NCBI GenBank assembly: GCA_032358255.1
Contig: JAULBX010021077.1
Location: forward strand, 1 to 64,000
Origin: Heterotrichella gracilis
Taxonomy: Eukaryota; Sar; Xanthophyceae; Tribonematales; Xanthonemataceae
Length of the DNA: 64,000 nucleotides
Direction: 5' to 3'
The position numbers were made by a program, and so were the translations under genes. Positions 1-13,200 of the stretch are shown here, piece by piece (positions within the stretch are counted from its first letter, which is position 1; every line of letters starts with the position of its first letter). The notes beneath the pieces are model-generated. The model ran no database searches. It was given only the letters and a program-made list of their open reading frames with translations, and was not told where the DNA came from.

Positions 1-2212
1 CGCCCCCATCACCGGCCCCACCATCCCCCACGCCCCCATCACCAGAGCCCCCATTGCCAACACCGCCGTCGCCGACACCCCCCTCCCCCACACCGCCTTC
101 ACCCACACCACCATCACCAGAGCCACCGGTACCAACACCGCCATCGCCAGCACCCCCATCGCCCACACCTCCTTCACCCACACCAACACCGCCATCCCCA
201 GAACCACCCACGCCACCATCCCCAGAGCCCCCAACGTCGTCATCCCCCTCCCCACCCACAGTGCTGCCCCCCCCACCATCCCCGGTTGTACAGCCACCAC
301 CATCCCCAGAGCCCCCAACATCGCCATCCCCATCCCCACCCACAGCGCTATCCCCCCCACCATCCCCGATTGTCCAGCCACCACCATCCCCAGAGCTCTC
401 AACATTGCCATCCCCCTCCCCACCAATGTCACTGTCCCCACCACCATCTCCGGTTGTCCAGCCATCGCCATCCCCTACCACTGTGGCTGCACCCGCACCC
501 GCACCCACCGATTCCCCAACCAGCGGGGGGGTCATTGGGGATCCCCACATCAGCGGGTTTGATGGCCGCTGGTTCGACTTTGAAGGCCTGCCCGACAAGG
601 TGTTCAACCTGCTCACTGAGCCCCGGTACCAGGTCAGTACCTTAACCTAAACCCTAAACCCTAAACCCTAAGCCTTCCATGTCAGCATGCCAACCCTGCA
701 CTGAACCCTAGCAGCTGCATGCTGGCATTGGGAGGGTTGCAGCATGCTCAATTCTGAACCCTGCACTCTGCAATTACCCTAATTACCCTACACTCAATCC
801 TCCCAATGCTAGCATGCTCAATTATGAACCCTGCACTCGACCCCACCCACGCCAGGACGCCAACCCCTCCCTTCACTCCCTGCAGGTGAACGCGCTCTTC
901 TCCAACCTGGGCAACACCCAGGTCATGAACAACTACATGACGCTGGTGGGCATCAGCTACGAGAGGGTGCGCATCGCAGTGGAGGCACGGGGCAACGGCA
1001 GGCTGGGAGGTGAGGGCTTTGATGGTATTGTGAGGATTTGTCTTTGTGGTCTTTTAAGTGCTGTGCACACAGCTTTTTGGTTGCCGCATTGCAGCCAGGG
1101 ACCTGCCATTGGCATGCTCCTCAAGAAAATGCTTTTATCCTGCACAGTTTTGGTTGCACCATTGCAGCCCGGGGCCCTCCTATGACATGCACTACCTGTT
1201 TTTTATGCATCCATTAAAGCATCCTTTTCAATGGCCTCATCGCTTAGATGATCATCTACATGAAGTTGCCACTGCCTTTCTTCCTACACCTCTTTTAATC
1301 ACCTGATTCTCCCCTCTTTACAGTGTACCTGAACAACGTGGACGTGACCGCCCACCTCATGCTGGACATGCCCATGACCCTGCGCAAGGCCCACCCGGGC
1401 GTGGTCATAGTGCGCAGCCAGGTCACCACCCCCACCCAGGCGCAGCGCGTCACGGTGCACATGCCCGAGCTGCGCTTCACCATCCTCAGCGCGGTGGGCG
1501 AGGACTATCTGGACGTCAAGGTGGCGGTCATGAAGAGCAAAATGTGAGTGCATGAATTTTCCCCCCTCGAAATTTTTGAACTTCAAACAAATATCTATAT
1601 TTGTTTGGAATGTACATATTTCTTGAAACGTAATAATATAGAATGACTGCAACTGACCAGTAAACCCTTGTTTAGGGTTTGACACCCACCTGCATATTGT
1701 TAATGATGGCGAATAATGACACTTGGGAAGTGTTCTTGGGTAATGGATGAAAGAATGTATGAATTAAGGAGAGCGCTGCGCCTTGTAGGCAATGCGGGCA
1801 GTTGCACCTGCTATGATCTCACCTTGACCCAAGCCCTACACCCTAACCCTTACCCTCCTCACCCCGCAGGCCCATCACCGACATGCACGGCGTGCTTGGC
1901 CAGACCTGGAAGAACGGAAGGGCTGTGTCCCTCCCCACCTCCGACGGCACCCACGTGGTTCTTGGCCAAACTGAGGACTATGTGGTGGAGGATGGCATCT
2001 TTGGCACGCACTGCGCCTTCAACCTGTTTACCTCCCAGGGACCGTCCCAGTCCCGGGCGGCTGGGCATGGCGGCTCGGCAGCCGTGCAAATACCCCGGCG
2101 CATGATGCTGGAACCAGGCGTGGCCCTTGTGGTTGCGCAAGGGGGTGGTTTGAGCGTCTTGCATGCAGGGGAGGAGCCCCAAGCTGTGGCTGGGTTTAGC
2201 ACCACCGCTTGA
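1..2212 (+). CDS. Wall-type hydroxyproline-rich glycoprotein with VWD-like C-terminal domain, copy 1 (5' partial)
   Basis: The reading frame is open at the window edge, so the 5' part is missing. Exons are 1-632, 886-1009, 1324-1543 and 1870-2212, with TGA at 2210-2212 (438 residues visible) and matching phases 0, 1 and 2. The first about 170 residues are Pro-Pro-Ser-Pro repeats, the classic arabinosylated rod of green-algal cell-wall or extracellular-matrix proteins. This is followed by [17 protein letters not shown], which resembles the start of a von Willebrand factor D domain. The remaining about 230 residues match copy 2 nearly exactly. Likely role (inference): structural extracellular matrix protein. 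It differs from pherophorins, whose globular domains are different. Its intact C-terminal frame makes it the probable functional member of the pair. Confidence 0.8.
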
Positions 2213-3010
2213 AGCACTTTCACTTTCAATCTCTCTTTAGTGTAGCCATTTTACCCCTTTTTTTGACAAGGCTTTGCCTTGTGTTCCTGCTGTTCGGTGG
2301 CTGGTCTGCTGTAAAACTCTAAACCTGTGCCTCAGTGGAAAACCCTAAACCCATTTTCCCGCCGGGTCAGCCACCTGTGAGCATTTCCTTTCGTTTTCTT
2401 TTCCTAGTACTGTAGATAGCATAGTAGCCACGCGAGAACCCTTACAGACTGTACACTCGAGACCTTCCCTTTTTGCTTGCACTTGACCATTCTTAAACCA
2501 TGAGGGGGAAGTATTGACGCCAGTCATACTTGTGGATCTTTACCTCAAATGCAGCTGCTGGCCGGTACTTACCCGTACTGTAGTTGCAGCCCTGGTGCGA
2601 GCTGCGCCCCAAACTCAGCAGCCTACCCGCAACTATGTCAAGTCCTTTTCCTCCCAGAATTTGCCCGTTGACCCACTGTTGATTTCCTTTGCCGGTCCAG
2701 CATGTTGTCACCCGTGCACCTTTGAGCCATAGTCTGTATAGACGCCGACTGCTGTGTATAACACCAGAAACCACCATTTCTTCAACTCGTGTGTTTCATA
2801 CCTGGAGAAAGTATTTTTCTGCTGCAATCTTGCAGCGTGATCTGAGCATGGTCAATAATGTGACCCCAATCAATAAATGGTTGTACTGTTATTAGATTGG
2901 GGTTCAACATCATTTGTAGTGCAAGGGTACACTCTTTTTTTACTGAGGCTCAGCAGGCCTCCACCGTGGCCTCCATGGAATGCCTTTCTGATATTGATCA
3001 ACGCCAGGCC

Positions 3011-3015
3011 TGTAA
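3011..3015 (+). promoter_or_regulatory. TGTAA polyadenylation signal, copy 1
   Basis: TGTAA is the usual poly(A) signal of volvocine algae. This one lies about 800 nt after the stop, in flanking sequence that is still alignable with the same position downstream of copy 2 (8790-8794). Conservation in both copies supports it as the true 3' end, which implies a long 3' UTR (2213 to about 3030). Confidence 0.45.
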
Positions 3016-3030
3016 CTTGTTGAATATTTC

Positions 3031-3562
3031 CTCTCATGTGGACCTTCCCAACTACCACCGGTAGTCCAATTAGGTCCGAGCCTAACTCAAGGCGCACAAG
3101 AAGTTATGGCCCAGTATCGCAAGCTTCCAGAAGAAAGAAAGAAAGATCTTGATCAATTGGAATTCAAACACTGTTAGATACGCCCCACACATGGCGGCAA
3201 ACCCCCAGCCAGACCAAGACACCAAGGCAAATCAATATGATCTGGAACGCCCCATGCGAAGCTTACAAGGGAGGTATGGTACACATTGAAAATACCCCCC
3301 GCACCGAATGCGAACCGACTTTCGACAGGCTGCATTGCCCTCTCTCACACGGTTGCAGCCAATGTTTTCAGCGAGCCTCCACTCATCAGCGAACAAATAT
3401 ATGTCCACAAAGCTTTGCGCAGCCTTGGCACTTAGGGTAGAACTTGTAACGCGCTTCGCACTCCAAGTTACCCAGGGCGTCCCCTTGACACACAAACATT
3501 GCAACCCACTTATAATTTAGTAAGCTGAACTGAAACCCTGCCCACGGGTGCTTCACTTCACG
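3031..3562. other. Short intergenic spacer before copy 2
   Basis: About 530 bases between the inferred 3' end of copy 1 and the start codon of copy 2. It must contain the copy 2 promoter and 5' UTR. No convincing coding potential or recognisable promoter element was seen. Confidence 0.4.
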
Positions 3563-6500
3563 ATGCAGGCAAACCAGTGGCCTTGGCTGTTTCTGGTGGT
3601 GCTACTGCTCTCTGCGGCGTTGCAAGGGGCTCGGGCAGGTGGGTACCCAGTAGGATCCACATGCATGCCATGGCTAGCAATTGCGTGTGTGTACGCTGTG
3701 CTGCAATTGGGCTCGTTCACAACGCACCACTGTCCTTGCAGCTCAGTTGCCGTCTGTGATTAACACCACCACCTTCGCACTGTCCTCTGCACGCTAACTT
3801 GTCTGCGGAAAACCGGGTGCACTCGGATCCCCCGCCCGTCGAGGCCAAGCGGTAGGCCATGCCAATGCGGTCGGCATTCCGCAACGTCACACCTAACCCG
3901 CCGCTATTTTGTCTCGTTGACCCAGGTGATTGCCCCTTCACTGCTCGGTGGCACTGTTCTGCCGTGGACAACAGCGCGGGCTCGCTCGCATGGGGGTGGG
4001 ATGGCGAAGCCAAGGGGGGTATGGCTAAGGGCAACTGGAAGGATTGCTGCCAGACATGTAGGCAGTCAAAGGGCTGCAAGTTCTGGAACTACCTAGAAGC
4101 CAACGGCAAGGGCAACCCCATCGACTCGCAATAGAACGAAAAGGTGGGTGCAGGAGCCCTTCCCCTCGAGCCACAGCACTTGCACCCTTGGTGCACTTTT
4201 GGCACAGTGCTGCACTTTAGTGCTAGTGCTGCACCAGGACTTGCAAGTGCTGAAGTGGTAGCAACTCACTGTGACTGTCTCACAATTTATTGACCTTGAT
4301 GCAGTCAGTTGTTTAGGGTTTAGGGCTTAGGGTTTGGCAGCGTGCACCTGCCTGTCGCCCAGGCTGCTAGGACTTCGCCCTAAGGGTGGGTGAAGGATGT
4401 GCATTTCCCCCTGCCTGCACTTCTGAAAGCAAAGTATTGCCTGTAGATTACCCACTTAAATGGAGATACAGACCATTGCCTGCAAGGTGACCCACTTGCT
4501 TGATGAGTGTCCGGCAGTGGTCAACATGGTTGCAGAGACTAAAATAGACTAGCCCCAAAACCCTAAACTCTATGCCCTATAAACGCACCCGGTGGTGGAC
4601 TGTGACCGAGCCTATGCCAACTGCCACTGGTATTTGCAGGAGTGCTGGATTTACAGCGTCGACCCTAAGGCGGTGCATGACCCCCCCATAAACGAGGCGC
4701 TCTTCCCCTTCCCCCCTGCGACCACCGCTCCAGGCTACTTTGCACCCAACTGGAAGTGTGGAACGCCCGATGACACAGGTCCGCACCCGCCTGCCTGTCT
4801 GGCCTGCCTGGTGAATAATTTAAGATTGCAGTGATACTGAGTCCATTGCACGCCAACAGTGGCTATACATGCCACATGTGCTACTAAAGTATTGTAGGGC
4901 ACGCCACTCCCATAGATGTGACAGAACTCTGACAGAGCTTGTCTGCAGATGCCTGCACATGGGATCACTTCTTTAGAACAAACTTGTGCATCAGCTTGAA
5001 TTTAGCCATTGAGACATGCTGTTGTGCTCTGGTACAGGCATTGATGCTCCTTTCCCGCCGTTCCCGCCAACCAACCCTTCACCACCATCACCAGCACCAT
5101 CCCCACCGTCGCCCACCCCGCCGTCCCCATCGCCATCTCCACCACCATCACCTAGCCCGCCACCAAGCCCCTCACCACCGCCATCGCCAACGCCACCACC
5201 ACCACGGCCGTCGCCACCACCATCCCCAAACCCACCACCCAAACCTCCCCCAAGCCCATCACCCCCTCCATCACCCCAACCACCCCCGCCACGCCCACCA
5301 CCACCACCATCTCCAACACCACCATCCCCAACACCGCCATCTCCAACACCGCCATCCCCAACACCGCCATCCCCAACACCCCCATCCCAAGCACCCCCAT
5401 CCCCAACACCTCCACCGCCGTCTCCCATCCTATCCCCACCGCCGTCGCCGAAGCTATCCCCCCCTCCATCGCCGGTGCTGTCCCCACCTCCATCACCAGT
5501 GCTATCCCCACCGCCATCGCCGGTGCTATCCCCACCACCATCACCAAAGCTATCGCCCCCGCCGTCCCCAGCTCTATCCCCACCACCGTCGCCAGTGCTA
5601 TCCCCACCACCATCCCCAGTGCTATCCCCACCCCCATCTCCAAAGCTATCCCCACCACCATCGCCAGTGCTATCGCCACCACCATCGCCGGTGCTGTCGT
5701 CACCACCACCGTCGCCAGTGCTGTCCCCACCTCCATCGCCAAAGCTGTCCCCACCACCATCGCCGGTGCTCTTCCCCCCACCCTCGCCAATGCTCTTCCC
5801 CCCACCCTCGCCAATGCTCTCCCCCCCACCCTCACCCAAGACTATCCTTCCACCCACCGGGGGTGGCAGCAGCCCATCCCCGTCCCCAAACATAATACTC
5901 CCACCCACCGGCGGCGGCTCAAGTCCAGTGGTTGTTTCTTCACCACCACCATCACCACCACCACCATCGCCATCACCACCATCCCCCTCCCCACCATCCC
6001 CAGAGCCCCCATCGCCAACGCCGCCATCCTCAACGCCCCCATCGCCAAAACCACCGCCATCGCCAGTGCTGTCCCCACCCCTGTCCCCAGTGCTGTCCCC
6101 ACCACCATCCCCAGTGCTATCGCCATCACCGTCCCCAGTGCTGTCCCCACCACCATCGCCAGTGCAATCGCCGCCACCATCGCCAAAGCTGTCTCCGCCT
6201 CCATCCCCAGTACTATCCCCACCATCTTCACCAGTGCTGTCCCCACCGCCATCCCCGGTGCTGTCTCCACCCCCATCTCCGGTGCTTTCCCCGCCGCCAT
6301 CCCCAGTGCTATCTCCACCACCATCCCCAGTGCCATCGCCACCGCCATCCCCAGTGCTGTCCCCACCGCCATCCCCGGTGCTATCCCCACCGCCATCACC
6401 GGTGCTGTCCCCACCACCATCCCCTTCCCCACCCACAGCGCTATCCACACCACCATCCCCGATTGTCCAGCCATCGCCGTCCCCTACCACTGTGGCTGCA

Positions 6501-8057
6501 CCCGCACCCGCACCCACCAATTCCCCAACCAGCGGTGGGGTCATTGGGGATCCCCACATCAGCGGTTTTGACGGCCGGTGGTTCGACTTTGAAGGCCTGC
6601 CCGACAAGGTGTTCAACCTGCTCACCGAGCCCCGGTACCAGGTCAGTAGCTTCAAAAAACCTAAACCCTAAACCCTAAGCTGAGCCTTGTATGTCGGCAT
6701 GCCAACCCTGCACTGACCCCCTAACCCTACACTGACCCCTAACCCCCATGCCAGTATGCCCTAGACCTAACTACACCCATGTCAGGACGCCAACCCCTTC
6801 CTTTGCTCCCTGCAGGTCAACGCGCTCTTCTCCAACCTGGGCAACACCCAGGTCATGAACAACTACATGACCCTGGTGGGCATCAGCTTTGAGAGGGTGC
6901 GCATCGCAGTGGAGGCGCGGGGCAATGGCAGGCTGGGAGGTAAGGGTTTTGATGGTGGTTTGAGGGTTGTCCTGGTGGTCCCCAATTGCACGTCACAAGT
7001 GCTGTACAAAACTGCTTTGGTTGCTGCATCACAGCCCGTGACAGCTTTTAACATGCACTAAAAAACACTGTTACTTCTGAAATTAAACTATTTTAAATTT
7101 TAAAATACAAAACATTGCACGGTTTCAGTTTCAATAATGCCTTATATCAAATTTATTTTGCTTTCTCTGAATTGGTTCCCTTTTCTTCCTCCGCAGTGTA
7201 CCTGAACAACGTGGACGTGACCGCCCACCTCATGCTGGACATGCCCATGACCCTGCGCAAGGCCCACCCGGGCGTGGTCATAGTGCGCAGCCAGGTCACC
7301 ACCCCCACCCAGGCGCAGCGCGTCACTGTACACATGCCCGAGCTGCGCTTCACCATCCTCAGCGCGGTGGGCGAGGACTACCTGGACGTCAAGGTGGCGG
7401 TCATGAAGAGCAAAACGTGAGTGGTGCATTTTTCTTGTTCTCAACAGCTTAAATGTCAAAAGCATTACAAGATTGTATGCCCTGAATATTAATCACTGCA
7501 ATTGACCACTAAATCCTTGCTGAGGGTTTGGCACCCACCTTCTTTGCTGTCCAATGATGGCGCCGATGTTGATCAATCGATCAGGCGCTCTCTGTCAAAT
7601 TAGAAAATGAATGCGCACACCCTGCAGATCAGAGTGCATTCACTTGCACCCGCACCTGCTATTACCCTGCCACAACCCTGACTGCGTGTGGTGCCCCAAA
7701 CCCTAGACCCTAACCCTTACCCTCCTACCCCCGCAGGTCCATCACCGACATGCATGGTGTGCTTGGCCAGACCTGGAAGAACGGAAGGGCTGTGTCCCCA
7801 CCTCCGATGGTACCCACGTGGTGCTAGGTCACACCGAGGACTATGTGGTTGAGGATGGAATTTTTGGCACGCATTGTGCCTTCAACCTGTTTGCCTCCCA
7901 TCCGGCTGAGGACGGCACCTCGGCAGCCGTGCAAATACCCCGGCGCATGATGCTGGAACTAATCGTGGCCCTTGTGGTTGCACGTGGGGAGGGTTTGAGC
8001 GTCATGCATGCAGGGGAGGGCCCCCAAGCACTGGCTGGGTTGAGTACTACCGCTTGA
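3563..8057 (+). pseudogene. Signal peptide-PAN/Apple-Pro-rich-VWD-like glycoprotein, copy 2, interrupted
   Basis: Tandem duplicate of the preceding gene with its 5' part visible. Exons: 3563-3638, 3926-4143, 4640-4778, 5038-6641, 6816-6939, 7197-7416, 7737-8057; phases match throughout. The ATG at 3563 starts a signal peptide (MQANQWPWLFLVVLLLSAAL). Next comes a Cys-rich PAN/Apple-like module (NWKDCCQTCRQSKGCKFWNY, then ECWIYS), a Ser-Pro rod of about 470 residues, then the VWD-like domain. Two lesions are seen. An in-frame TAG at 4132-4134 interrupts an exon whose donor (AAG/GTGGGT at 4143) and phase otherwise fit. The last exon lacks 4 nt relative to copy 1 near 7797, giving an early TAG at 7825-7827, while the old frame stays open to 8055-8057. 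TAG ends other genes here, so reassignment is unlikely. This is either a decaying duplicate or assembly errors. Confidence 0.7.
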
Positions 8058-8789
8058 GGCACTTTTTAGTTTCAGTCTCGCTTTAGCACGTGTAGCCTTT
8101 TAATCCCTTTTTTTTTTACAAGGCTTTGCCTTGTGTTCCACACTATTTATGGTGTCTGACCGGCTGAAAACCCTAACCCCGGGTTTTTGTCGGGCGTGTC
8201 ACCTGTAATTCGGGCATTTCCTTTCGTTTCCCTTTTCTTATACAGTAGATAGCATAGTAGTCAAGCATGTTAGCAGCACCTAGTTGCCGCTGACTGAATT
8301 CTTAGAGATTGTATATTCCAGGCCTTTTCTTTTCCCTTTATGCTTGCACTGGACCATTCTTAAACCTGGAGGAAGTATTGACGCCAGTCATACTTGTAGT
8401 TTTTTACCTCAAATACAGCCATCTGCTGGTATCTCCTTACCTATGCTGTAGCTGCAGCCCTGGTGCAATAGGTGCCCCACAACTTGGCAACCTACCGCAC
8501 GTATTTCAAACCCCTTTTCCTTCCAAACCTTGCCAGTTGACCCACTGTTGTTTTTCTTGATGACATCCGGCATGTCGTCACCCGCGCACCTTTGAGCCAC
8601 AGTCTCCATGTACAGCTGCTGTGTAGAACACTAGAAACCACCTTTTCAAAACCCGTGTGTTTCATCATTAGCTGCTCCAGTCAAGACAGCATAGTGTCCT
8701 TAATGTAGAAACACGTGCACGGCAAGGGCACAGCCTATTTCTAGACTCAACAGGCCACCACTGTGCTTGTCTGAAGTCAACGCCCGGCC

Positions 8790-8794
8790 TGTAA
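8790..8794 (+). promoter_or_regulatory. TGTAA polyadenylation signal, copy 2
   Basis: TGTAA about 730 nt downstream of the copy 2 stop, at the position homologous to 3011-3015. The flank 8058 to about 8820 is alignable with 2213 to about 3050, so the duplicated unit includes the 3' UTR. Confidence 0.45.
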
Positions 8795-8824
8795 AATAAA
8801 GAACTTCAGGACCTTCCCCAACTG

Positions 8825-10227
8825 TGCCCTCCATGGCGCATAAGGCACTAAGTGCCAATGGAAGCACCTGCCTGTCACTGTGACAAGTACCCCAAGACAA
8901 ACAGAAGCCGGACCACAATTTAGTCACTAACTCACCCTGTTGCCGCCCCTGCACAGTCGTTTTGGGCACCCAACTGGCAACTGAGACGTTTATGCCACTT
9001 TATGTCAACAGCATAAATTTAGGAGATTTAAACGCCCAATTCACAGTGGCACATGGGCAATATGGTCTCCGGGTTGAGGTGTTGCATGAAATTAAAGGTT
9101 TAGGGTCAACCATTGAAGGCTTTATGCACAGTAATTTAAGGGTTCGTTACGATGCATGCATGCGGAAGTGTGGGACTATATTTCCGCACTCCCAAACTCA
9201 GGCTCCAGCCCTGTCTCCTCAGCTTGTTACACAAAGCAGTCCTTGGCTCGACAAAAGTATCCTTGGCCTGGGTTTGCTCGTGCAGTCCACTCTGCAGCCA
9301 GAGATGACTCGAGGGGAAGGGGACGAAATTAAATCCCCGCCATTAAACAGGGGACGTAAATATTGAAACGACTGCGGAAAATTGGCGTCTTCTTCTTTTT
9401 GCTTGTAAAAACCACGACCCAAAACTTTTGGCAAAAGGGACGACACATCGCCACCAAGTTGCAACCTGTTCGCTATTCGCGCTCGATTACTTACCGTTCA
9501 AGGTACGGAGGCGTCCCCAGCCCTGGAAGGAAAGGCAACACCCTGGTCCGTGGTTTGTGACCCCTTCAATTCGGTACGCAGGAAATCCCCACAAAACGCA
9601 CCTGCACGCTTTTTTTCTTAGAAGTAGAATCCCAGGAACTTGCACCTCCACCTGTAGTCCCTTCCCATACCTTGATGGCGTTGCAAAGGACACGATCCAG
9701 CCCTCTTTCGCACCTCATGTGTTTCGCCCCCCTTAGTTCGCCTTCTCCACACCACCTGTTGAAATCTCTTTCCTCGACAGTATCCCATCTGTCTTTTCGT
9801 TTGCACTTTGGTGGGCCACCTGGCGTAACGCAACGTACCTTGTCGCTGGTCTTCTATAGTTTTATGTTGACACTCGATTTTGCTGCGAATCTAGCAACCG
9901 CCCTCCATTGTGGCGCTTAAAATCTGTCACCAGTGGTGGCTTGAAAGTTCCACAGCGTGCTGCACCTGCACAATTCACCACAAAATAAGTCCCCCTCTTA
10001 ACACTTACTGGGCCGTATCACCACTGCCAGCCCGCCTTTCGTCTGAATTTCCTGCTTCTGCTCTGCTTTCATCGCCCCTCTCTTCCCCTCCCTCTGCTAC
10101 CCAGGTCACTCCATCACTGGATTCAGAACCCTACTAGGGTATTCCCAACAGCACAGTGGTAACAGTCCCCACCAGGCCCCACCTTCTGTCCCCACCTTGC
10201 CATCAGTCAAGGGCAGGTGCAGCAGCT
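8825..10227. other. Intergenic region, no gene recognised
   Basis: About 1.4 kb with only short, unconvincing open frames, no repeats of note and no RNA gene that could be recognised. It presumably holds the promoter of the gene starting at 10228. Confidence 0.4.
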
Positions 10228-13200
10228 ATGGTCGACATATCACAGGAGGCGCACGCGGAGCAGTACATAATGCAGGTGCGTGGCGAAAACAGCAGGCAGC
10301 AGGCAAAGTGTCTTTGAGCTGTATCACAGATATGCTGGTTTTCAGAAACACCAGCTTTCTTTTCACTGCCTGTCGGCTCCTGGTTGATGCTCACGAAGTG
10401 GCTTCAACCCCCACTCCCCCACCAACCACCCCCCTTGGCGCACGTGCAGGCCGTTGACCAAGCCTCCCTCCCCAACACCCCCACCGCGGCAGCAGCAGCG
10501 GCGCAGGTGGTGGCGCTTCAGGACGCGGTCATACCCATCCCAGCCACAGGCAGTGCGTGCCTGCAACCCAAACCCCAGTGATTACCCTAGCAAGTAACCC
10601 AGCTTAGGTTATAGCCCTGCAGGACGCGGTCATACCCATCCCAGCCACAGGCAGTGCGTGCCTGCAAACTAAAACCCTGGCGAAACCCTAGTATTGACGG
10701 TGGCAGGTCAAGGTCATACGCATCCCAGCCACCGGCAGTGGGCATTGGTATCCCCTAAACCCTGAGGAATACCTTAGAGAGTACCCCACCTTAGGTGATG
10801 GCCCTGCAAGACGCTGTGATACCCATCCCAGTCACAGGCAGTGCGTGTCTGCAACACAAACCTGGCGAAAACCCTACGCTAGGTGACTGCCATCCCATTG
10901 TGCTTGCTATGGCATCACCGAAAACCTAGGTGGAGGTAGTGACGTGGCAAGGAGGTCGTGCACAACCCTGTTCTTCACCTCATTACCCTCTCCATCCCCA
11001 CCCCGCAGGCTACTCCTCCCCCCTGGAGGACCACGGGGGCGACCACCTCCACGGCTCCCACTCCAGCGGGCCCCCCGGGGCCATGCAAGGGGATGAACAC
11101 GAGGACAGGAGCAGCCTGGCCAGGGGGGTTATTATAGCCGAGGTGGAAGCCAACCTGCGGCCCCTCCTCGAGCCGCTGGATGAGGTGCAGCTGGCGGACA
11201 AGCACGCAGCGCTGCAGGTGGGGTTATATTAGGTTTTTTTGTCGTTTTGATAGTGCGGGATGGGAATGTATTATTGGGAAGTTGGATGAGGGTAGTGAAA
11301 TGGGTTAGTTGCCCTATTTGGGGCGGGAGGCGGGTCTGCGGCCCCTTGTTGAGCCGCTGGATCAGGTGCAGCTGGCGGACAAGCACGCAGCGCTGCAGGT
11401 GGGGTTTGTGTTTGGGCGAGGAACGTGGTTAAGGGTGCTGAAGGATTATTTCTGGGGGTGTTGTTAGGCCCAAGCCAATTCCAGTGCAGCCTGGCCAGGA
11501 GGGTTTAGGGTTTAGGGTCATCATAGTCGGGGTGGAGCTGCAAAAGTGTGGTGCACCTGCAGTGAGGCGTTCTTGATCGGGCTTACACCCCTCACCCCCT
11601 TGTACCCCCCGGCTCACAGATTGAGCTGACCCTCGCCTCTGACTCGCACCATCGCGCGCGCGACCGCCTCAAGGCAGTGGACGCGCAGCGGGCAATCGCG
11701 CGCGACACCTACCGCGCAGACCAGTCCTCCCCTGACAAGCAGCGCCTGTGGAAGCACAAGGTGGGGCGGGGTTTGAGATTAACCCTAAACCCTGTGGGAG
11801 CACAGTGTGGGGCGCTGTTCATAACCCTAAACCCTGTGGAGGCACAAGGTGGGGCAGAATCCTCATGACCTCTGTACCTTTGAAAATCCAATTCCGCTAG
11901 ATCCAAGATGGCATTTTTGACTGTCAAGCTCTGTATTTTAACCCCTGCACCCCCCCCTAGATCCACAAGTACAACAAGCCCAGGAGAGCTTTCGCGCCAC
12001 ACCCTCACGAAACCCCAAAACCCTACAGCAAACCCTCACCAAAAGCCTACATACCCCCAGGTGCACGAGTACAAGGAGGCCCAGGAGAGCATCCGCGCGG
12101 CTCGCACCGACTACTACCGCGCCCTGGCTGCCGTGGAGGCTGTGGGGGCTGAGATAAAGAGGAGGGCAAAGGAGACAGCGGTGGGTGGGGTGGGGATGTG
12201 GAGTGGGGAGGGGTGATGGGGAAAATCCAGTGGGGGCGAAGGAGCTGGCGCGCAGGTTGATGGTGTGACGGTGATGGGGTAGTTTGCATTGGTGCGGCAG
12301 TCGGGGCCAAGATAAAGTGGAAGGAGACAGCGGTGGGTGGGGTGGGGAAGTGTGTGGGGTGTGTGTGTGTGTGATGCACGCCACTTAGCCAACATACAGG
12401 TTTGTGAACGAGTGCCCATCCTGACCCACCCGCCCCGCTCTCCTCCCCTTGCAGACCGCCAACAAGGCCCAGATGGCGGAGATGCGGTCGGGGGGCAAGC
12501 GCAAGCGCAGCCACGCCCCCGAGGAGACCTGCCCCTACTGCAACCACAACTATACAGTCAGGGACGGACTGTCGGCAAAGACAGACGAAAACGTGAGTGG
12601 ACCCTAAACACTTAACCCTAGACCCTGAGGAGACCTGCCCTTGCTGCAACCACAAGTGCACGGTCAGGGACGGGCTGTCGGCAAAGACAGACGAAAACGT
12701 AATCTGACCCTACACCATACACGCTAAACCCTAGACCCTGAGGATACCTGCTCTACTGCAATCACATGTGCATGGTCAGGGACGGGCTGTCAGCAAGAAC
12801 AGACGAAAGCGTGAGTGGAGCCTACATGTTTAAATACTCACATTAAACCCTAAACCCTAAACCGTGAGGAGGCTTGCCCGGAAACAATTCGCATGCACCA
12901 GATACCCACCGCCTGCATTTGATGCGCTGCCGGTGCTGAGAGAAGGTGCCCCCATGCCCACCCACATGGGCACCATTGCCACACCCTAATGGCCACCCTA
13001 CCCTCCCCGCCTGCACCCTTGCCACTGCCACCACCACTCAGTGCCCCCCATCTCCACCACCCTGACTCCCTACCACACCACCACTACCCCAGGGCCACCG
13101 CCTGCACCTGCGCCGCTGCCAGTGCCGCGAGAAGACGCCCCCCTGCCGCAACTGCCCCACATGCCGGGAATCCCCCGAGCTCATGGCGCTGTCCAACGAC

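Noticed and set aside
641-673. A true chromosome end or telomere
   Set aside because: The runs are only a few units long, occur in both orientations throughout the window, and genes continue on both sides.
3548-3562. Upstream GTG start for wall-glycoprotein copy 2
   Set aside because: The ATG at 3563 begins a standard signal peptide; non-ATG initiation is not needed.
3639-3925. An extra exon in intron 1 of copy 2
   Set aside because: Candidate frames here run into stops, whereas joining 3638 directly to 3926 keeps phase and gives a continuous signal peptide-PAN junction.
4991-6655. Long minus-strand Gly/Asp-rich open frame opposite the Ser-Pro rod
   Set aside because: It is the mirror of a low-complexity CCN-repeat exon that has no stops on either strand. 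The + strand reading has splice sites, a signal peptide and a homologous copy.
10513-10860. CRISPR-like array
   Set aside because: Copies are degenerate, spacers are irregular and the repeated unit is an exon end with a donor; the genome is eukaryotic.
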